21,301 nucleotides of DNA from Candidatus Latescibacterota bacterium (lineage in GTDB: Bacteria; JAAXHH01): contig JAJECR010000219.1 of NCBI GenBank assembly GCA_022821935.1, positions 1-21,301 of the forward strand, read 5' to 3'. Under the pieces are notes generated by a model. The model was not told the DNA's origin. It worked only from the letters and a program-made list of their open reading frames with translations, and did not search any database. Of the stretch, positions 6,883 to 15,800 are shown in pieces. The position numbers and the translations under genes were made by a program. How positions within the stretch are numbered: position 1 is the stretch's first letter; every line of letters starts with the position of its first letter.

Positions 6883-6917
6883 GGGAAACGGCCGACCTCG
6901 GGCCGCGGTTTTAGTCC

Positions 6918-6946
6918 TTGATCAGACCCCTTCACGGAAATACATT
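6918..6946 (+). promoter_or_regulatory. Candidate promoter for the first DUF6785-type gene
   Basis: TTGATC (6918-6923) and TACATT (6941-6946) are 17 bp apart, each four of six to consensus. The predicted start near 6953 gives a leader of about 64 bases to ATG 7017. It sits 35 bp from the divergent epimerase promoter. Confidence 0.4.
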
Positions 6947-7016
6947 GTGCGCATCCCGGAACGTCCGGAAAACAACCCGTAGTGCCAGTGATTTCATCCC
7001 CTCAAGCGCTAATCCC

Positions 7017-9014
7017 ATGAGTGTTAGACAGCGGTCCCCGTCGTCCGCCGGGAAGCCGGAACCGGCTCCTGACGGCACGGGATTTCAGGCGAAGGCCGGG
7101 GGCCTTGCCTCGGGCATGACCGTCAGAGCGGTGGGGCTGGGGCTCTTCCTGTCCGCCTCAATGGCGTGGTGGGTCGTGCATTCCGCCTTCGAAGCCCATT
7201 CCTCCTACCTCTCCATTACCCACATGCCCATGGCGGCGCTCTTCCCCTTCATGCTGGTCGTCTTCGTCGTAAACGGCCTGTTGAAACGTTTCGCGCCCGC
7301 ACGCGTATTCACCGGGCCGGAGCTGATCATCATCTTCTTCATCGTCTTCACGGCATCGGCCATTCCGGGGTGGGCCTTTACCACTTACTGGGTCGCCGTC
7401 CCCTCCATCCCCCACTACTACGCCAACTCCGAGAACAGGTACGTGGAACTGTTCTTCGAATATCTGCCGACCTGGCTGATCGTCCCGGACGAGCGGAACG
7501 CGATACACTGGTTCTACGAGGGGCTGCCGTCCAGCGGCGTGATCCCCTGGCGGGACTGGGTCATCCCCATGAGCTGGTGGGGCACCTTTTTTCTGGCCCT
7601 CTTCTTCGCCAGCGCGTCGCTCATGGTGATCCTGCGCAAGCAGTGGATCGAAAGGGAGCGGCTGACCTTTCCGCTGGCCCGCGTGCCCCTGCTGCTCATC
7701 GAAGAGGACGAAAGCGGTTCCGTGCTGCCCCGGATCGCCCGGTCCAAGGTATTCTGGTACGGATTCTCCATTCCCCTCTTCATCATCCTGTGGAACATCG
7801 TCTCGTACTGGGACGTCGTGCCTCCGATCAGACTGGGCGGGGATTACCGTATTCCCATCACCCTGGCCGAGTCCTTCCCGCCTATTCAGTTCAAGATCAA
7901 TTTCGCCTTCATCGGCATTGGGTTCTTTACTGAACTGAATATCCTGTTCAGCATCTGGGTGTTCTTCCTGCTGGCCACGATCCAGATCGGCATCATGAGC
8001 CGATTCGGCATTCCGAAGACCACCGAGATCGTAACGGCCCAGCACCTGGGCGGTTTCTTCATGTACACCCTCTTCGGACTCTGGATGGCCCGCCGCCACC
8101 TGAGCGACGTGGTGAGGAAGGCGATCGGCCGCGGCCGGGACATCGATGATTCGGGGGAATTCTTCTCGTACAGGACCGCCATGGGCGGGGTAGTGATCGG
8201 TGTCCTGTACATGTTCTTCTTCCTGATCAGCATGGGCATGTCCCTCGCCGCCGCGGCCACGCTCCTGGCCACCTGCATGCTCCTGTTTCTCGGGGTCACC
8301 CGCGTGGTGGCGGAAGCCGGGCTCATCAACCTGGACCTGCCGTTCAATGCCCATGAATTCACGGTATTTTCCTTCGGGTCGGCGAACCTGCACCGTGCGG
8401 ATCTCACGATACTGACGCTGTCGCAGACCTTCTCGCGGAACTGGCGCACGCTGGGCATGTGCGCCATGGCCCACGTCAACAAGATGGGCGACGAGGTCGG
8501 CGGCGCCCGGCGCGGCATATTCCCCGTCATCGTCTCGGCGCTGCTTATGGCAGCGGTCATTTCAGTTATCTACACCATCTACCTGGGTTACGCGACTACC
8601 GGTGCGGATGGATTCAGGGACGCCTTCGGCAATGCGAAAGCGGGATACACCACGTTGACGACGTGGATCAATAACCAGACCCAGTTGACCGGCGGCGAGT
8701 ATGCCGGTCTCGGGATCGGCGCCTTCGTCGCCTGGCTGCTGATCCTGGCCCACCACAATTTCCACTGGTGGCCGCTGCATCCCATCGGCTGGGCTGTCGC
8801 CAAGACCTGGGGCATCGGGATGATCGCCACTTCAATCTTCATCGTCTGGCTCATCAAGGCCGTGATCCTGAAGCTGGGCGGCACGAGGCTTTACCGCGAG
8901 GCGCAACCCTTCTTCATCGGCATGCTGGTGGGTTACGTGCTGGGCGTGGCGCTCTCCTACTGCGTCGATGTGATCTGGTTTCCGGCCTCCGGCCACATCG
9001 TGGAGACGTGGTAG
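7017..9014 (+). CDS. DUF6785/DUF6784-type polytopic membrane protein, paralogue 1
   Basis: The product is 665 residues from ATG 7017, almost the same length as its paralogue at 15865 (664). It has about 12-14 hydrophobic segments and a hydrophilic N-terminus of about 36 residues. Features shared with the paralogue include NAIHWFYEGLP and IPWRDWVIP in the first third, WVFFLLATIQIG, GLWMARRH, a loop with DIDDSGEFFSYR, GVTRVVAEAGL (426-436), and a C-terminal HPIGWA-RLYREAQPFFIGMLVGY region. From memory this is the family now named DUF6785/DUF6784, with topology resembling oligopeptide transporters; transport is inference and the substrate is unknown. A TTG start at 6918 is unlikely because it falls on the predicted -35 box. 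No Shine-Dalgarno precedes 7017; ATG 7116, at the edge of the first membrane segment, is the alternative. Confidence 0.85.
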   Translation: MSVRQRSPSSAGKPEPAPDGTGFQAKAGGLASGMTVRAVGLGLFLSASMAWWVVHSAFEAHSSYLSITHMPMAALFPFMLVVFVVNGLLKRFAPARVFTGPELIIIFFIVFTASAIPGWAFTTYWVAVPSIPHYYANSENRYVELFFEYLPTWLIVPDERNAIHWFYEGLPSSGVIPWRDWVIPMSWWGTFFLALFFASASLMVILRKQWIERERLTFPLARVPLLLIEEDESGSVLPRIARSKVFWYGFSIPLFIILWNIVSYWDVVPPIRLGGDYRIPITLAESFPPIQFKINFAFIGIGFFTELNILFSIWVFFLLATIQIGIMSRFGIPKTTEIVTAQHLGGFFMYTLFGLWMARRHLSDVVRKAIGRGRDIDDSGEFFSYRTAMGGVVIGVLYMFFFLISMGMSLAAAATLLATCMLLFLGVTRVVAEAGLINLDLPFNAHEFTVFSFGSANLHRADLTILTLSQTFSRNWRTLGMCAMAHVNKMGDEVGGARRGIFPVIVSALLMAAVISVIYTIYLGYATTGADGFRDAFGNAKAGYTTLTTWINNQTQLTGGEYAGLGIGAFVAWLLILAHHNFHWWPLHPIGWAVAKTWGIGMIATSIFIVWLIKAVILKLGGTRLYREAQPFFIGMLVGYVLGVALSYCVDVIWFPASGHIVETW

Positions 9015-9119
9015 GGGCTTGGCCGGCCGCAAGAGAGTATGTCATCAGTATCGAGAGGAAGAACGACAGCGCCGAATTTAAAAACAGCTCTTGCTGTAAA
9101 AACTGAAAGGAGATGCTAC

Positions 9120-9566
9120 ATGAGCGTGGAACAGGTCATGCCCGACGAAGCGGCCAGGCTGGTCGAATCCGAGGGATATGTGTACGTCGACGTCCGGTCC
9201 GTGCCCGAATTCGACCAGGGACATCCCGCACCCGCGGTGAATATCCCGCTGTTGCACGCGGACGAGCAGACCGGGCAGATGACGCCCAATCCCGATTTCG
9301 TACGGGTTGTGAAAGCGAACTATGCGGAGGATGCGAAGCTCGTGCTGGGCTGCCGGACCGGCCAGCGGTCCGACCACGCCGCCCAGCTGCTGCAATCGAT
9401 GGGATACCAGACAGTGGTCAACATGCGGTGCGGGTTCAGCGGGGAGATGACGCCCTTCGGCCAGGTGGTCAATCCGGGTTGGGAGGAAGTGGGCCTGCCG
9501 GTGAGTTACGACAGCGGCGAAGGGGTGAGTTACGCATCGCTTGAGGCGAAGTCGGAAGGGGCCTGA
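9120..9566 (+). CDS. Single-domain rhodanese-like sulfurtransferase
   Basis: The product is 148 residues. Start ATG 9120 has AAAGGAG seven bases upstream, the clearest ribosome-binding site in this part. YVYVDVRSVPEFDQGHPAPAVNIP (20-43) is the CH2A-like first half, and Cys78 in the loop CRTGQRS is the catalytic persulfide cysteine. Such proteins move sulfane sulfur between thiols and acceptors; the acceptor here is unknown. It lies 105 bp after the DUF6785 gene on the same strand and converges on bshA with only 13 bp between the two stop codons. A bacillithiol persulfide is a conceivable substrate given that neighbour, but this is inference. No secretion signal is visible, so it should be cytoplasmic. 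Confidence 0.92.
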   Translation: MSVEQVMPDEAARLVESEGYVYVDVRSVPEFDQGHPAPAVNIPLLHADEQTGQMTPNPDFVRVVKANYAEDAKLVLGCRTGQRSDHAAQLLQSMGYQTVVNMRCGFSGEMTPFGQVVNPGWEEVGLPVSYDSGEGVSYASLEAKSEGA

Positions 9567-9579
9567 GGCGCAGCAGCCA

Positions 9580-10701
9580 CTATCCCTGCAACACCTCTTC
9601 GTAGTAGGCCTCGTACTGCGGGACGACGGTCTCCTCAGCGAAATTGTCCAGCACCCGCTGCCGCGCCTTTTTCCCGATGGTCTGGCGGAACGCATCGTCG
9701 GACAGCAGGTCCGTGGCGTGCCGGGCCATCTGCCGGATGTCGCCCACCTCGGTGATGTATCCCGTCTCGCCGTGACGAACCAGCTCCGGCAGGCCGCCGG
9801 CGTTGGAAGCGATCACCGGGACGCCGCAGCTCATCGCCTCCAGGGCCGACAGGCCGAAGCTCTCCTGTTCGCTGGGAAGCAGGTACAGGTCGGAACAGGA
9901 AAGGATCCGGTCGACCCCCTCCTGCTCTCCCAGAAAAACCACGCCGTCCTGCAGACCCAGTTCGCGGGCCAGCTCCTGCATGGGGATGCGCTCCGGTCCT
10001 TCTCCCACCAGCAGCAGCTTGCACTTGACCCTGCGCCGCACCTCGGCGTACATGCGGATGATGTCCCCGATGCGCTTGACCGGCCGGAAATTCGAGACGT
10101 GTGTGATGACCATCTCGTCATCGTCGACGAATTTGCTGATGTCACAGTGGCCGTCGCCCCGGCGGAACCGGTCGACGTCGACGAAATTCGGGATCACCCG
10201 GATGTCCTGGTCGATTTCGAAGAGCGACTGCGTATCGCGCTTCAGGGACTCGGATACGGCCGTGACCCCCTGGCTTTCCTCGATGCTGAACCGGGTGATC
10301 CGGTAGAAGGACTTGTCGCTCCCCACGAGGGTGATATCGGTCCCGTGCAGCGTCGTGATGACCTTGATGTCCCGGTCGCGCAGCATGTGCCGCGCCAGGA
10401 AGGCGCAGGTTGCGTGGGGAACGGCGTAGTGCACGTGCAGGACGTCCAGTTCCGCCTCGGAGGCCACGTCGGCCATTTTTGCCGCGAGCGCGAGGGTGTA
10501 GGGCGGATACTTGAACAAGGGATAGGGCATCACCTCCACGTTGTGGAAGGAGATGTTCTGGTTGTATTCCTGCAGGCGGAAGGGGATCGAATAGCTCACG
10601 AAATGGACCATGTGCCCCTTCCGGGCCAGCGCCTGGCCCAGTTCGGCGGCGATGGCGCCGCTTCCTCCGTAGGTGGGATAGCAGGTAATGCCGATGTTCA
10701 T
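9580..10701 (-). CDS. bshA: BshA, N-acetyl-alpha-D-glucosaminyl L-malate synthase
   Basis: This is the first enzyme of bacillithiol synthesis, joining UDP-GlcNAc and L-malate to give GlcNAc-malate in the cytoplasm. The product is 373 residues, normal for the family. The N-terminus MNIGITCYPTYGGSG is nearly diagnostic for BshA within GT4 glycosyltransferases. LHGTD (118-122), HVSNFRPVKR (201-210) and the E-x7-E motif ESFGLSALE (280-288) of retaining GT-B enzymes are present. The start ATG overlaps the bshB1 stop in an ATGA, so translation is probably coupled. It is the last gene of the MMPL-bshC-bshB1-bshA run and converges on the rhodanese gene. No good terminator follows its stop. Confidence 0.95.
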   Translation of the reverse strand: MNIGITCYPTYGGSGAIAAELGQALARKGHMVHFVSYSIPFRLQEYNQNISFHNVEVMPYPLFKYPPYTLALAAKMADVASEAELDVLHVHYAVPHATCAFLARHMLRDRDIKVITTLHGTDITLVGSDKSFYRITRFSIEESQGVTAVSESLKRDTQSLFEIDQDIRVIPNFVDVDRFRRGDGHCDISKFVDDDEMVITHVSNFRPVKRIGDIIRMYAEVRRRVKCKLLLVGEGPERIPMQELARELGLQDGVVFLGEQEGVDRILSCSDLYLLPSEQESFGLSALEAMSCGVPVIASNAGGLPELVRHGETGYITEVGDIRQMARHATDLLSDDAFRQTIGKKARQRVLDNFAEETVVPQYEAYYEEVLQG

Positions 10702-11420
10702 TTGCGCCCCGCGAAATGAGCCAGTGGATCATCGATCGAAAGGTATTCCCGCACGACGAAAGGCTCTCCATACCGCGCGCCGATCAGCGCGCCGTAGTAG
10801 CGGCTCTGGGCATCCACCTCTTCGAGGAACTCCGGACGGCTGATGTAGGTTTCGGGCTCGGAGGAGTTCGGATCGTGGAACTGCGACCGGTGAGCCTTGA
10901 CGGCTTCGATCTTGCGGTCGAACGTCGTAGAAATGTCGACGATGAAGGAAGGACGGGGCTCCTGGTAGCGGTGGTGGGTGAGGTAGAAGACGACTTTGCG
11001 GGGCCGGAAGGCCGGATGGTCCGTTTCGATTTTCTCCAGGCCGGCCAGGAAGGCCGCATCCCCGGCCAGTCGGGCAGTCGCCGCGTGGTCGGGGTGGCGC
11101 GCGACCTCGTGGGGTACAAGGAGCAGATCGGGCCGGTGACTGCGAATGGCTTCCACCAGGGCGTCGCGGTGGGTTTCGCAGGCGCCGATGCGGGCATCCG
11201 GCAGTTCGAGATTCTGCCGCGCCGACAGCCCCAGGATTTCCGCCGCCGCCGCCGCTTCCCCTTTCCGGCCGTCGACCGTACCGCGGGTACCCTTCTCGCC
11301 CCTGCTCATATCGACGATCCCGGTGGCATACCCCAGGTCGGCAAAGCGGATCATCAGGCCGCCGCAGTGGAGTTCCACGTCGTCGGGATGAGGAGATACG
11401 GCCAGGACGTCGAGTTTCAT
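10698..11420 (-). CDS. bshB1: BshB1, N-acetylglucosaminyl-L-malate deacetylase
   Basis: This enzyme removes the acetyl group from GlcNAc-malate to give GlcN-malate, step two of bacillithiol synthesis. The product is 240 residues, a LmbE/PIG-L family deacetylase. Zinc-binding AHPDD-type motif SPHPDD is at residues 9-14 (His11, Asp14) and the second motif ARHPDH at 107-112 supplies His112; Asp13 is the expected general base. MSRGEKGTRGT (38-48) is typical of the BshB1 branch. The gene is sandwiched between bshC and bshA with 4-bp ATGA overlaps on both sides, which makes the assignment much firmer than for a lone LmbE protein. Confidence 0.94.
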   Translation of the reverse strand: MKLDVLAVSPHPDDVELHCGGLMIRFADLGYATGIVDMSRGEKGTRGTVDGRKGEAAAAAEILGLSARQNLELPDARIGACETHRDALVEAIRSHRPDLLLVPHEVARHPDHAATARLAGDAAFLAGLEKIETDHPAFRPRKVVFYLTHHRYQEPRPSFIVDISTTFDRKIEAVKAHRSQFHDPNSSEPETYISRPEFLEEVDAQSRYYGALIGARYGEPFVVREYLSIDDPLAHFAGRK

Positions 11421-13051
11421 AGCGGAGTTATCCTGTGTCTGAAGTCGGCCTCGTCGGTGGCCTCGAAGAGTGTCTTCATGATATCGAATCCGTGGAGGGC
11501 GACGTACTGCCAGATGTTGGCCACCCGTTCCTGGAGTTGCCCGTTGGGATACACCAGGCGGTCCGCCCGCATGATCTGGCCGCGCATGACCCCGTCCGCC
11601 TTCTTCAAGGCGCGAAGGGTCTTTTCTTCCAGCCTGCCCAGGGCGTAACTGGTCTTTCTCTCCGAGGCCTCGACGATCCGGCTCAGCCCGGGGTCAAGCG
11701 TCGTCATGTGTCCCTTCAGACTCCTGTAGTGGGCCTCCACGTCTCCCCGGGCGGCCCGCAATCCCTCGGCGATATGCACCGGCATGTCGTCCCGCAGTTT
11801 CCGGTCGACTACGGCTTCGATGCCCTGGACGAAATAGGAGATCGTGAGGCCGTGCTTCTCCAGGATCCGGGCGGTCCTTGCGCCTACCAGCGTATGGGAA
11901 GCCCGGGGATAGACCACGGGGAAGGGCAGGCCGAACTGGCGGTAGACGCCGGCGAGCTGGCCGTAGTAGGCGATTTCCGCCGGACCGCCGATATAGGTCA
12001 GCGACGGAAACAGCGTGTCCTGCACCAGGGGCCGGGTAATGACGTTGTGGGTGAACTGCCCGGGCGCCTCCTCGAGCATATCGAGCAGGTCGCCAGCGGC
12101 ATAGGACAGGCTGCCGTCCCGGTTGCTGAACTGCCCGTTCCGGTAGCTTAAGGCGTTCCGCTGTCCGTCCTGGTAGAGGAACAGGTTCACCGCGTCGGGG
12201 GAACGGGAGACCTGGGGATCGAACCCGGCTCCGGCCAGTTTGCCCGAAGCCGCCAGGACCGCGCGCGTGGATGCGAGCGGATCCCGGATTTCCCGTTCGA
12301 ACACGGGGCGCATCAAGGGTTTAAGCGCCGGATCGGTGGGATCGACGAGGATCAGGCCCCGCCCCCGGAAAAGCAGGGTCATGAGCCGCGCGAAGGCATC
12401 GGAGAGCGAGGTCTCGGCGGAACAGCGCTGCCGGAGCGCGTCGATCGCCGACGGACTGTACTCCGAGTCAGGCAATGCCTCCGCGAACTGATCGAGCACC
12501 GGCCCGATCCCCCGGCCCATCAGGCGGTCGCCCGCGGACCGCCGGTCATTGGGGTCGTCGGGGCCCAGTTCGAAGCGGAGCGCGTCCCCGTCCGCCCGGC
12601 AGACGTGGACATGGTTGATCTCGGCGTAGTCGTGGTCGTCGGCGGCCATCCAGAAGACGGGCACGGCCCGGACGCCGGTTTCCTCCGACACCCGACTTGC
12701 CAGCTTTATCGCCGTTATGGCCTTGTAGATGGTATATAGCGGGCCGGTGAACAGACCTGTCTGTTGTCCCGTGGAGACGACAAAGGTGTCGTCCCCGGCG
12801 AGGGAACGGGCGTTTTCGAGGACCGTCTCGTCCGCCCCGTACCGGCTGTTCTGTCCCTCGAGTATCCGGGAAAGCGCCTTTCGCGGCGGAGGCGTTGTGC
12901 GGGACTTTGCGGCCTCGATCATGCGCGGCCAGACATCCGGGTCGCGGGGATCGTGGGCGTAGAAGGACCGCAGCGACTGGAAATCGTCGAGATAGGCATG
13001 CAGCAGGGGTGCAGGCAGCACCTGACGGTAATCTACTGCATAAGGGTTCAT
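11417..13051 (-). CDS. bshC: BshC, putative cysteine ligase of bacillithiol synthesis
   Basis: BshC is thought to add L-cysteine to GlcN-malate to complete bacillithiol. The product is 544 residues, the usual family length. Diagnostic segments are STGQQTGLFTGPLYTIYK (93-110) and FWMAADDHDYAEINH (133-147), a nucleotidyl-transferase-like core, with TYIGGPAEIAYYGQL in the middle. Residues about 420-500 are rich in Arg, Glu and Leu and probably form the C-terminal coiled coil typical of BshC. The start ATG has only a weak AAGG upstream. The gene begins 52 bp after the MMPL transporter gene and overlaps bshB1 by 4 bp. No separate promoter is evident in the gap, so cotranscription with the transporter is likely. 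Confidence 0.94.
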   Translation of the reverse strand: MNPYAVDYRQVLPAPLLHAYLDDFQSLRSFYAHDPRDPDVWPRMIEAAKSRTTPPPRKALSRILEGQNSRYGADETVLENARSLAGDDTFVVSTGQQTGLFTGPLYTIYKAITAIKLASRVSEETGVRAVPVFWMAADDHDYAEINHVHVCRADGDALRFELGPDDPNDRRSAGDRLMGRGIGPVLDQFAEALPDSEYSPSAIDALRQRCSAETSLSDAFARLMTLLFRGRGLILVDPTDPALKPLMRPVFEREIRDPLASTRAVLAASGKLAGAGFDPQVSRSPDAVNLFLYQDGQRNALSYRNGQFSNRDGSLSYAAGDLLDMLEEAPGQFTHNVITRPLVQDTLFPSLTYIGGPAEIAYYGQLAGVYRQFGLPFPVVYPRASHTLVGARTARILEKHGLTISYFVQGIEAVVDRKLRDDMPVHIAEGLRAARGDVEAHYRSLKGHMTTLDPGLSRIVEASERKTSYALGRLEEKTLRALKKADGVMRGQIMRADRLVYPNGQLQERVANIWQYVALHGFDIMKTLFEATDEADFRHRITPL

Positions 13052-13103
13052 GTAACCGGCCTTGTTCGGCGCTATTCCCGGCGGTACGGCAGCGTAGGCG
13101 GTG

Positions 13104-15644
13104 TCACGCGGCGTGGACCGGTTTGCGCGGTCCCGGCGCCTTGTTCCCCATCCGCTTTTCCATGATGAGCAGATAGGCGGGCAGCGCGACCAGGGCCGTC
13201 GTCAGCGTGGCGATCTCTCCCACGTTGGCCATGATCCCAAAGGAATGCAGGCCCCGGTTGGACGTCAGCATGAGCGAGGTATACCCGATCAGCGTCGTGG
13301 ACGAACACATGACCAGGGCCGCGCCTGTATGCTGTACCATATTACGTATGGAACCGCGTCCGTCAAGGCGGTAGCGTTGATACAGGTTCACGCTGTAGTC
13401 CACGCCGATCCCCAGCGTTGTGGGTATGACGATGAAGTTGAAGAAGTTCACTTTGATGTCGAAGACGGCGATGACGCCGCCCATGACCAGCATGCCGCCC
13501 AGCAGGGAGGCCAGGATCACCACCGACGCGTGAATGCTTCGGAAAGCCAGCACGAGGAGCGTGATCACGCCCACGAAACAGGCAACCGTGGCGATAGGGC
13601 CGTCACGGTCCACGGCCTTCAGCATGTCGGCGAATACCACGGCCTCTCCGGATGAATAGATGACTTCATCGTCTGGCAGGCGATTGGAACGGACGACTTC
13701 CGCGAAACGGATCAGGTTCCTGCCGTTCCAGAGCCCGGCATCCGACCTCGGGTAGACGTAGACCAGCCTGCCCGCCGTCCCGTCCCGCTCCTCGAAGGGA
13801 CGCGCAAGTGCCTGGGGCAGGTCGTCCACAGCGATTTCCTCCAGGCTCAGGTTGTCGCGGAAGTCGTTGATCCGGGCGAGCTGGTCGGGCGGGACACCGA
13901 GTTCGTCGGGGGGATTGGTGTCGAGCATGTACTCGATGTCCCAGAGGACGTCGATCTTGTCCTCCTGATCCTCCGGAAGCAGGTCGAAAATGGTCCGCAC
14001 GCGGTCGATGGTCGGGTTCGGGACTTCCTTTTCCGCTTCTTTCTTGTCCAGTACGGCCCTGCGGATGCCCGGCACCTGGTCCAGGCGGTCCGCCAGGATG
14101 ACCGCGGGAGACTGCGATATGCCGAACAGGGCGTTGACGCGGTGGTTGAGGATTCGCTCGTAGGTGTCGCCTCTCGGCTCGTTGCGTAGTTTCGAGAAAT
14201 CGTACTCGAAGGAGTTCGGAAGCCACCATACCAGCAGGGCGGCGCTCACCAGGACCAGGGAAATACTCGTGCCCACCACGGCATGCGGCGCCCGCTGGAC
14301 CAGGTTGGCGAGGCGGGTCAGCGCCTTGCCCCGCGACCCTCTCCGGGTCCAGGTCTTCCGACCGAATTCGGTGCGGTCCCAGAGCATCAGCAGCGCCGGG
14401 AGGATGGAAAAGGTCGAAAACCAGCACAGCAGCATGCCCAGTCCGCCGATGAAACCGAAGTGGTTGAATCCCCGGAAATCGGTGATCATGAGGGTGCCGT
14501 AGGCGAGACCGGTCGACACTGCGGAGGTGATGGTCGCCGTGAGGGTGTTCCGGAAGGCGATCTGCACGCCGTCCAGGGCGTTTGCCCCCCGCAACCGCTC
14601 CTCCTTGTACCTGGCCATCAGGATCAGGCCGTAGTTGATGCCGTTTCCCACGATGATGGCGCCGAGGAAGGCGGTCTGCATGTTCAGGTAGCCGATGCGG
14701 AAATAGGTGATGCAGAACGTCCAGAGGATGCCGATCACTACGACCAGCGTGATGTTGATGACCGGGACGATGGTCCGGAAGTAGAGGAAGATGGCCAGGG
14801 CGACCAGGGTCAGCGTGAAGGCGGCGGACGAAAAGATCTCCCGCTGCACCGATGTATACTGGTCGAGAATGAGACGGTACTTCCCGGTGAGACCGACCTT
14901 CAGCGAGGGGTGGTAGGACGGCGGGTCGAGCCCACCCACGATGGCCAGGACCCGCTCGCAGAGGTCCCGCGAAAAGGATACGCCGGTGGACGAGCCATAG
15001 GGTTTGAGGATCATGACGAGAAACTGCCCCTGCTCGTCGCTCCCCGTGAAATACCCGTCGACCCATTTGTCCAGCTTCTCTGACGCCTTTTTCTCGTACT
15101 TCTCTTCCAGGTCGCTCAGGGTGAACGGTTCATCTTCCGCTTCGAGCCCGAGGTCCTCCTCGGAAACAAAGAGGGGGTTCTGCTCCAGTTTCGTCTTCAG
15201 GATCTGCCGGCTCAGCCGGCTCTGGATCTCTTCCAGGTCCTCCAGGTCCGCGTACAGGTACTTGTGGTCTTCGTAGAACCGTTTTTCCTCGTCCACCCGG
15301 TACTCGACGTAACGGACGTACCCCTCCGGGAGATCGGTCTGAATCCTGCCGGCGAGGTCGTCCGCAAACCGCTGGGCGGCGGCCAGGTCTTCCGTTTCAA
15401 TGACGATGGTCAGGTTGCCGATTCCGCCGACGCGCTCTGTGAGCCGGTGGATGTCGTCGACGCTTCGGTAGCCCTCGGGAAGGAGCTCGACAAAGTCGGT
15501 TTTCAGCTGGAGCCTGGAGGTGAAATGCACGGCCAGGACGGCGGTCAGCAGCGCGCCCAGTAGGATCTTGGCCGGATGGCGGCAAATGAAGGCGATGTAC
15601 CTGTTCAGAAATCGGTCAATAGCGGCTCTGGTTTCGGCCTTCAT
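13104..15644 (-). CDS. MMPL/RND superfamily transporter
   Basis: The product is 846 residues from ATG 15644. The layout is that of an RND/MMPL exporter: membrane segment 1 (about 25-42), periplasmic domain starting with TDFVELLP, five membrane segments (about 272-425), a second half opening with a membrane segment near 455-476, a second periplasmic domain and five more segments to the end. The first periplasmic domain contains a charged, probably coiled-coil insert (about 118-196). The second half has the expected GIGVDY motif (Asp749-Tyr750), but the first half reads GNGINY, with Asn337 where Asp is usual. The family exports lipids and hydrophobic compounds using proton motive force; the cargo here is unknown. 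The in-frame ATG at 15776 is rejected because it lies upstream of the predicted promoter. GAGGA precedes ATG 15644. The gene leads the bshC-bshB1-bshA run. Confidence 0.9.
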   Translation of the reverse strand: MKAETRAAIDRFLNRYIAFICRHPAKILLGALLTAVLAVHFTSRLQLKTDFVELLPEGYRSVDDIHRLTERVGGIGNLTIVIETEDLAAAQRFADDLAGRIQTDLPEGYVRYVEYRVDEEKRFYEDHKYLYADLEDLEEIQSRLSRQILKTKLEQNPLFVSEEDLGLEAEDEPFTLSDLEEKYEKKASEKLDKWVDGYFTGSDEQGQFLVMILKPYGSSTGVSFSRDLCERVLAIVGGLDPPSYHPSLKVGLTGKYRLILDQYTSVQREIFSSAAFTLTLVALAIFLYFRTIVPVINITLVVVIGILWTFCITYFRIGYLNMQTAFLGAIIVGNGINYGLILMARYKEERLRGANALDGVQIAFRNTLTATITSAVSTGLAYGTLMITDFRGFNHFGFIGGLGMLLCWFSTFSILPALLMLWDRTEFGRKTWTRRGSRGKALTRLANLVQRAPHAVVGTSISLVLVSAALLVWWLPNSFEYDFSKLRNEPRGDTYERILNHRVNALFGISQSPAVILADRLDQVPGIRRAVLDKKEAEKEVPNPTIDRVRTIFDLLPEDQEDKIDVLWDIEYMLDTNPPDELGVPPDQLARINDFRDNLSLEEIAVDDLPQALARPFEERDGTAGRLVYVYPRSDAGLWNGRNLIRFAEVVRSNRLPDDEVIYSSGEAVVFADMLKAVDRDGPIATVACFVGVITLLVLAFRSIHASVVILASLLGGMLVMGGVIAVFDIKVNFFNFIVIPTTLGIGVDYSVNLYQRYRLDGRGSIRNMVQHTGAALVMCSSTTLIGYTSLMLTSNRGLHSFGIMANVGEIATLTTALVALPAYLLIMEKRMGNKAPGPRKPVHAA

Positions 15645-15684
15645 CTGGAAAATCCTCGCTGAAACGGACACGTCAGGGTATGGA

Positions 15685-15713
15685 AATATCCCCGCAATCC
15701 AGAAATGTGTCAA
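15685..15713 (-). promoter_or_regulatory. Sigma-70 promoter for the MMPL-bshCBA run
   Basis: On the minus strand a perfect TTGACA (15713-15708) is followed after 17 bp by GATATT (15690-15685, four of six). The predicted start near 15678 leaves about 34 bases to ATG 15644, and fixes that start codon in preference to the upstream one. Confidence 0.65.
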
Positions 15714-15769
15714 CCACGAAAACGGTTGGCGCGGCGAAGTCGAAGGGCCTTCGCGACCGCTGTTTTTCT

Positions 15770-15800
15770 TTGACATATACGGCGCGCGGCCTTACATAAT
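15770..15800 (+). promoter_or_regulatory. Candidate sigma-70 promoter for the second DUF6785-type gene
   Basis: A perfect TTGACA (15770-15775) precedes CATAAT (15795-15800, five of six) by a long 19-bp spacer. The predicted start near 15807 gives a leader of about 58 bases. It is divergent from the MMPL promoter, with 56 bp between the two -35 boxes. Confidence 0.5.

Noticed and set aside
5439..6914. Long plus-strand open frame opposite the PhyH and epimerase genes
   Set aside because: It is antisense to two genes with clear catalytic motifs, has Arg/Val-rich low-complexity content typical of GC-rich shadow frames and no family features.
9084..9097. Small hairpin ACAGC-TCTT-GCTGT with a short T-run on the minus strand, as a terminator for the bsh operon
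   Set aside because: The stem is only five base pairs, mostly not GC-rich, and lies about 480 bp beyond the bshA stop on the far side of the rhodanese gene.
15645..15776. N-terminal extension of the MMPL protein from ATG 15776
   Set aside because: The extension lies upstream of and across a good promoter (TTGACA-17-GATATT) and shows no family similarity; ATG 15644 begins just before the first membrane segment.
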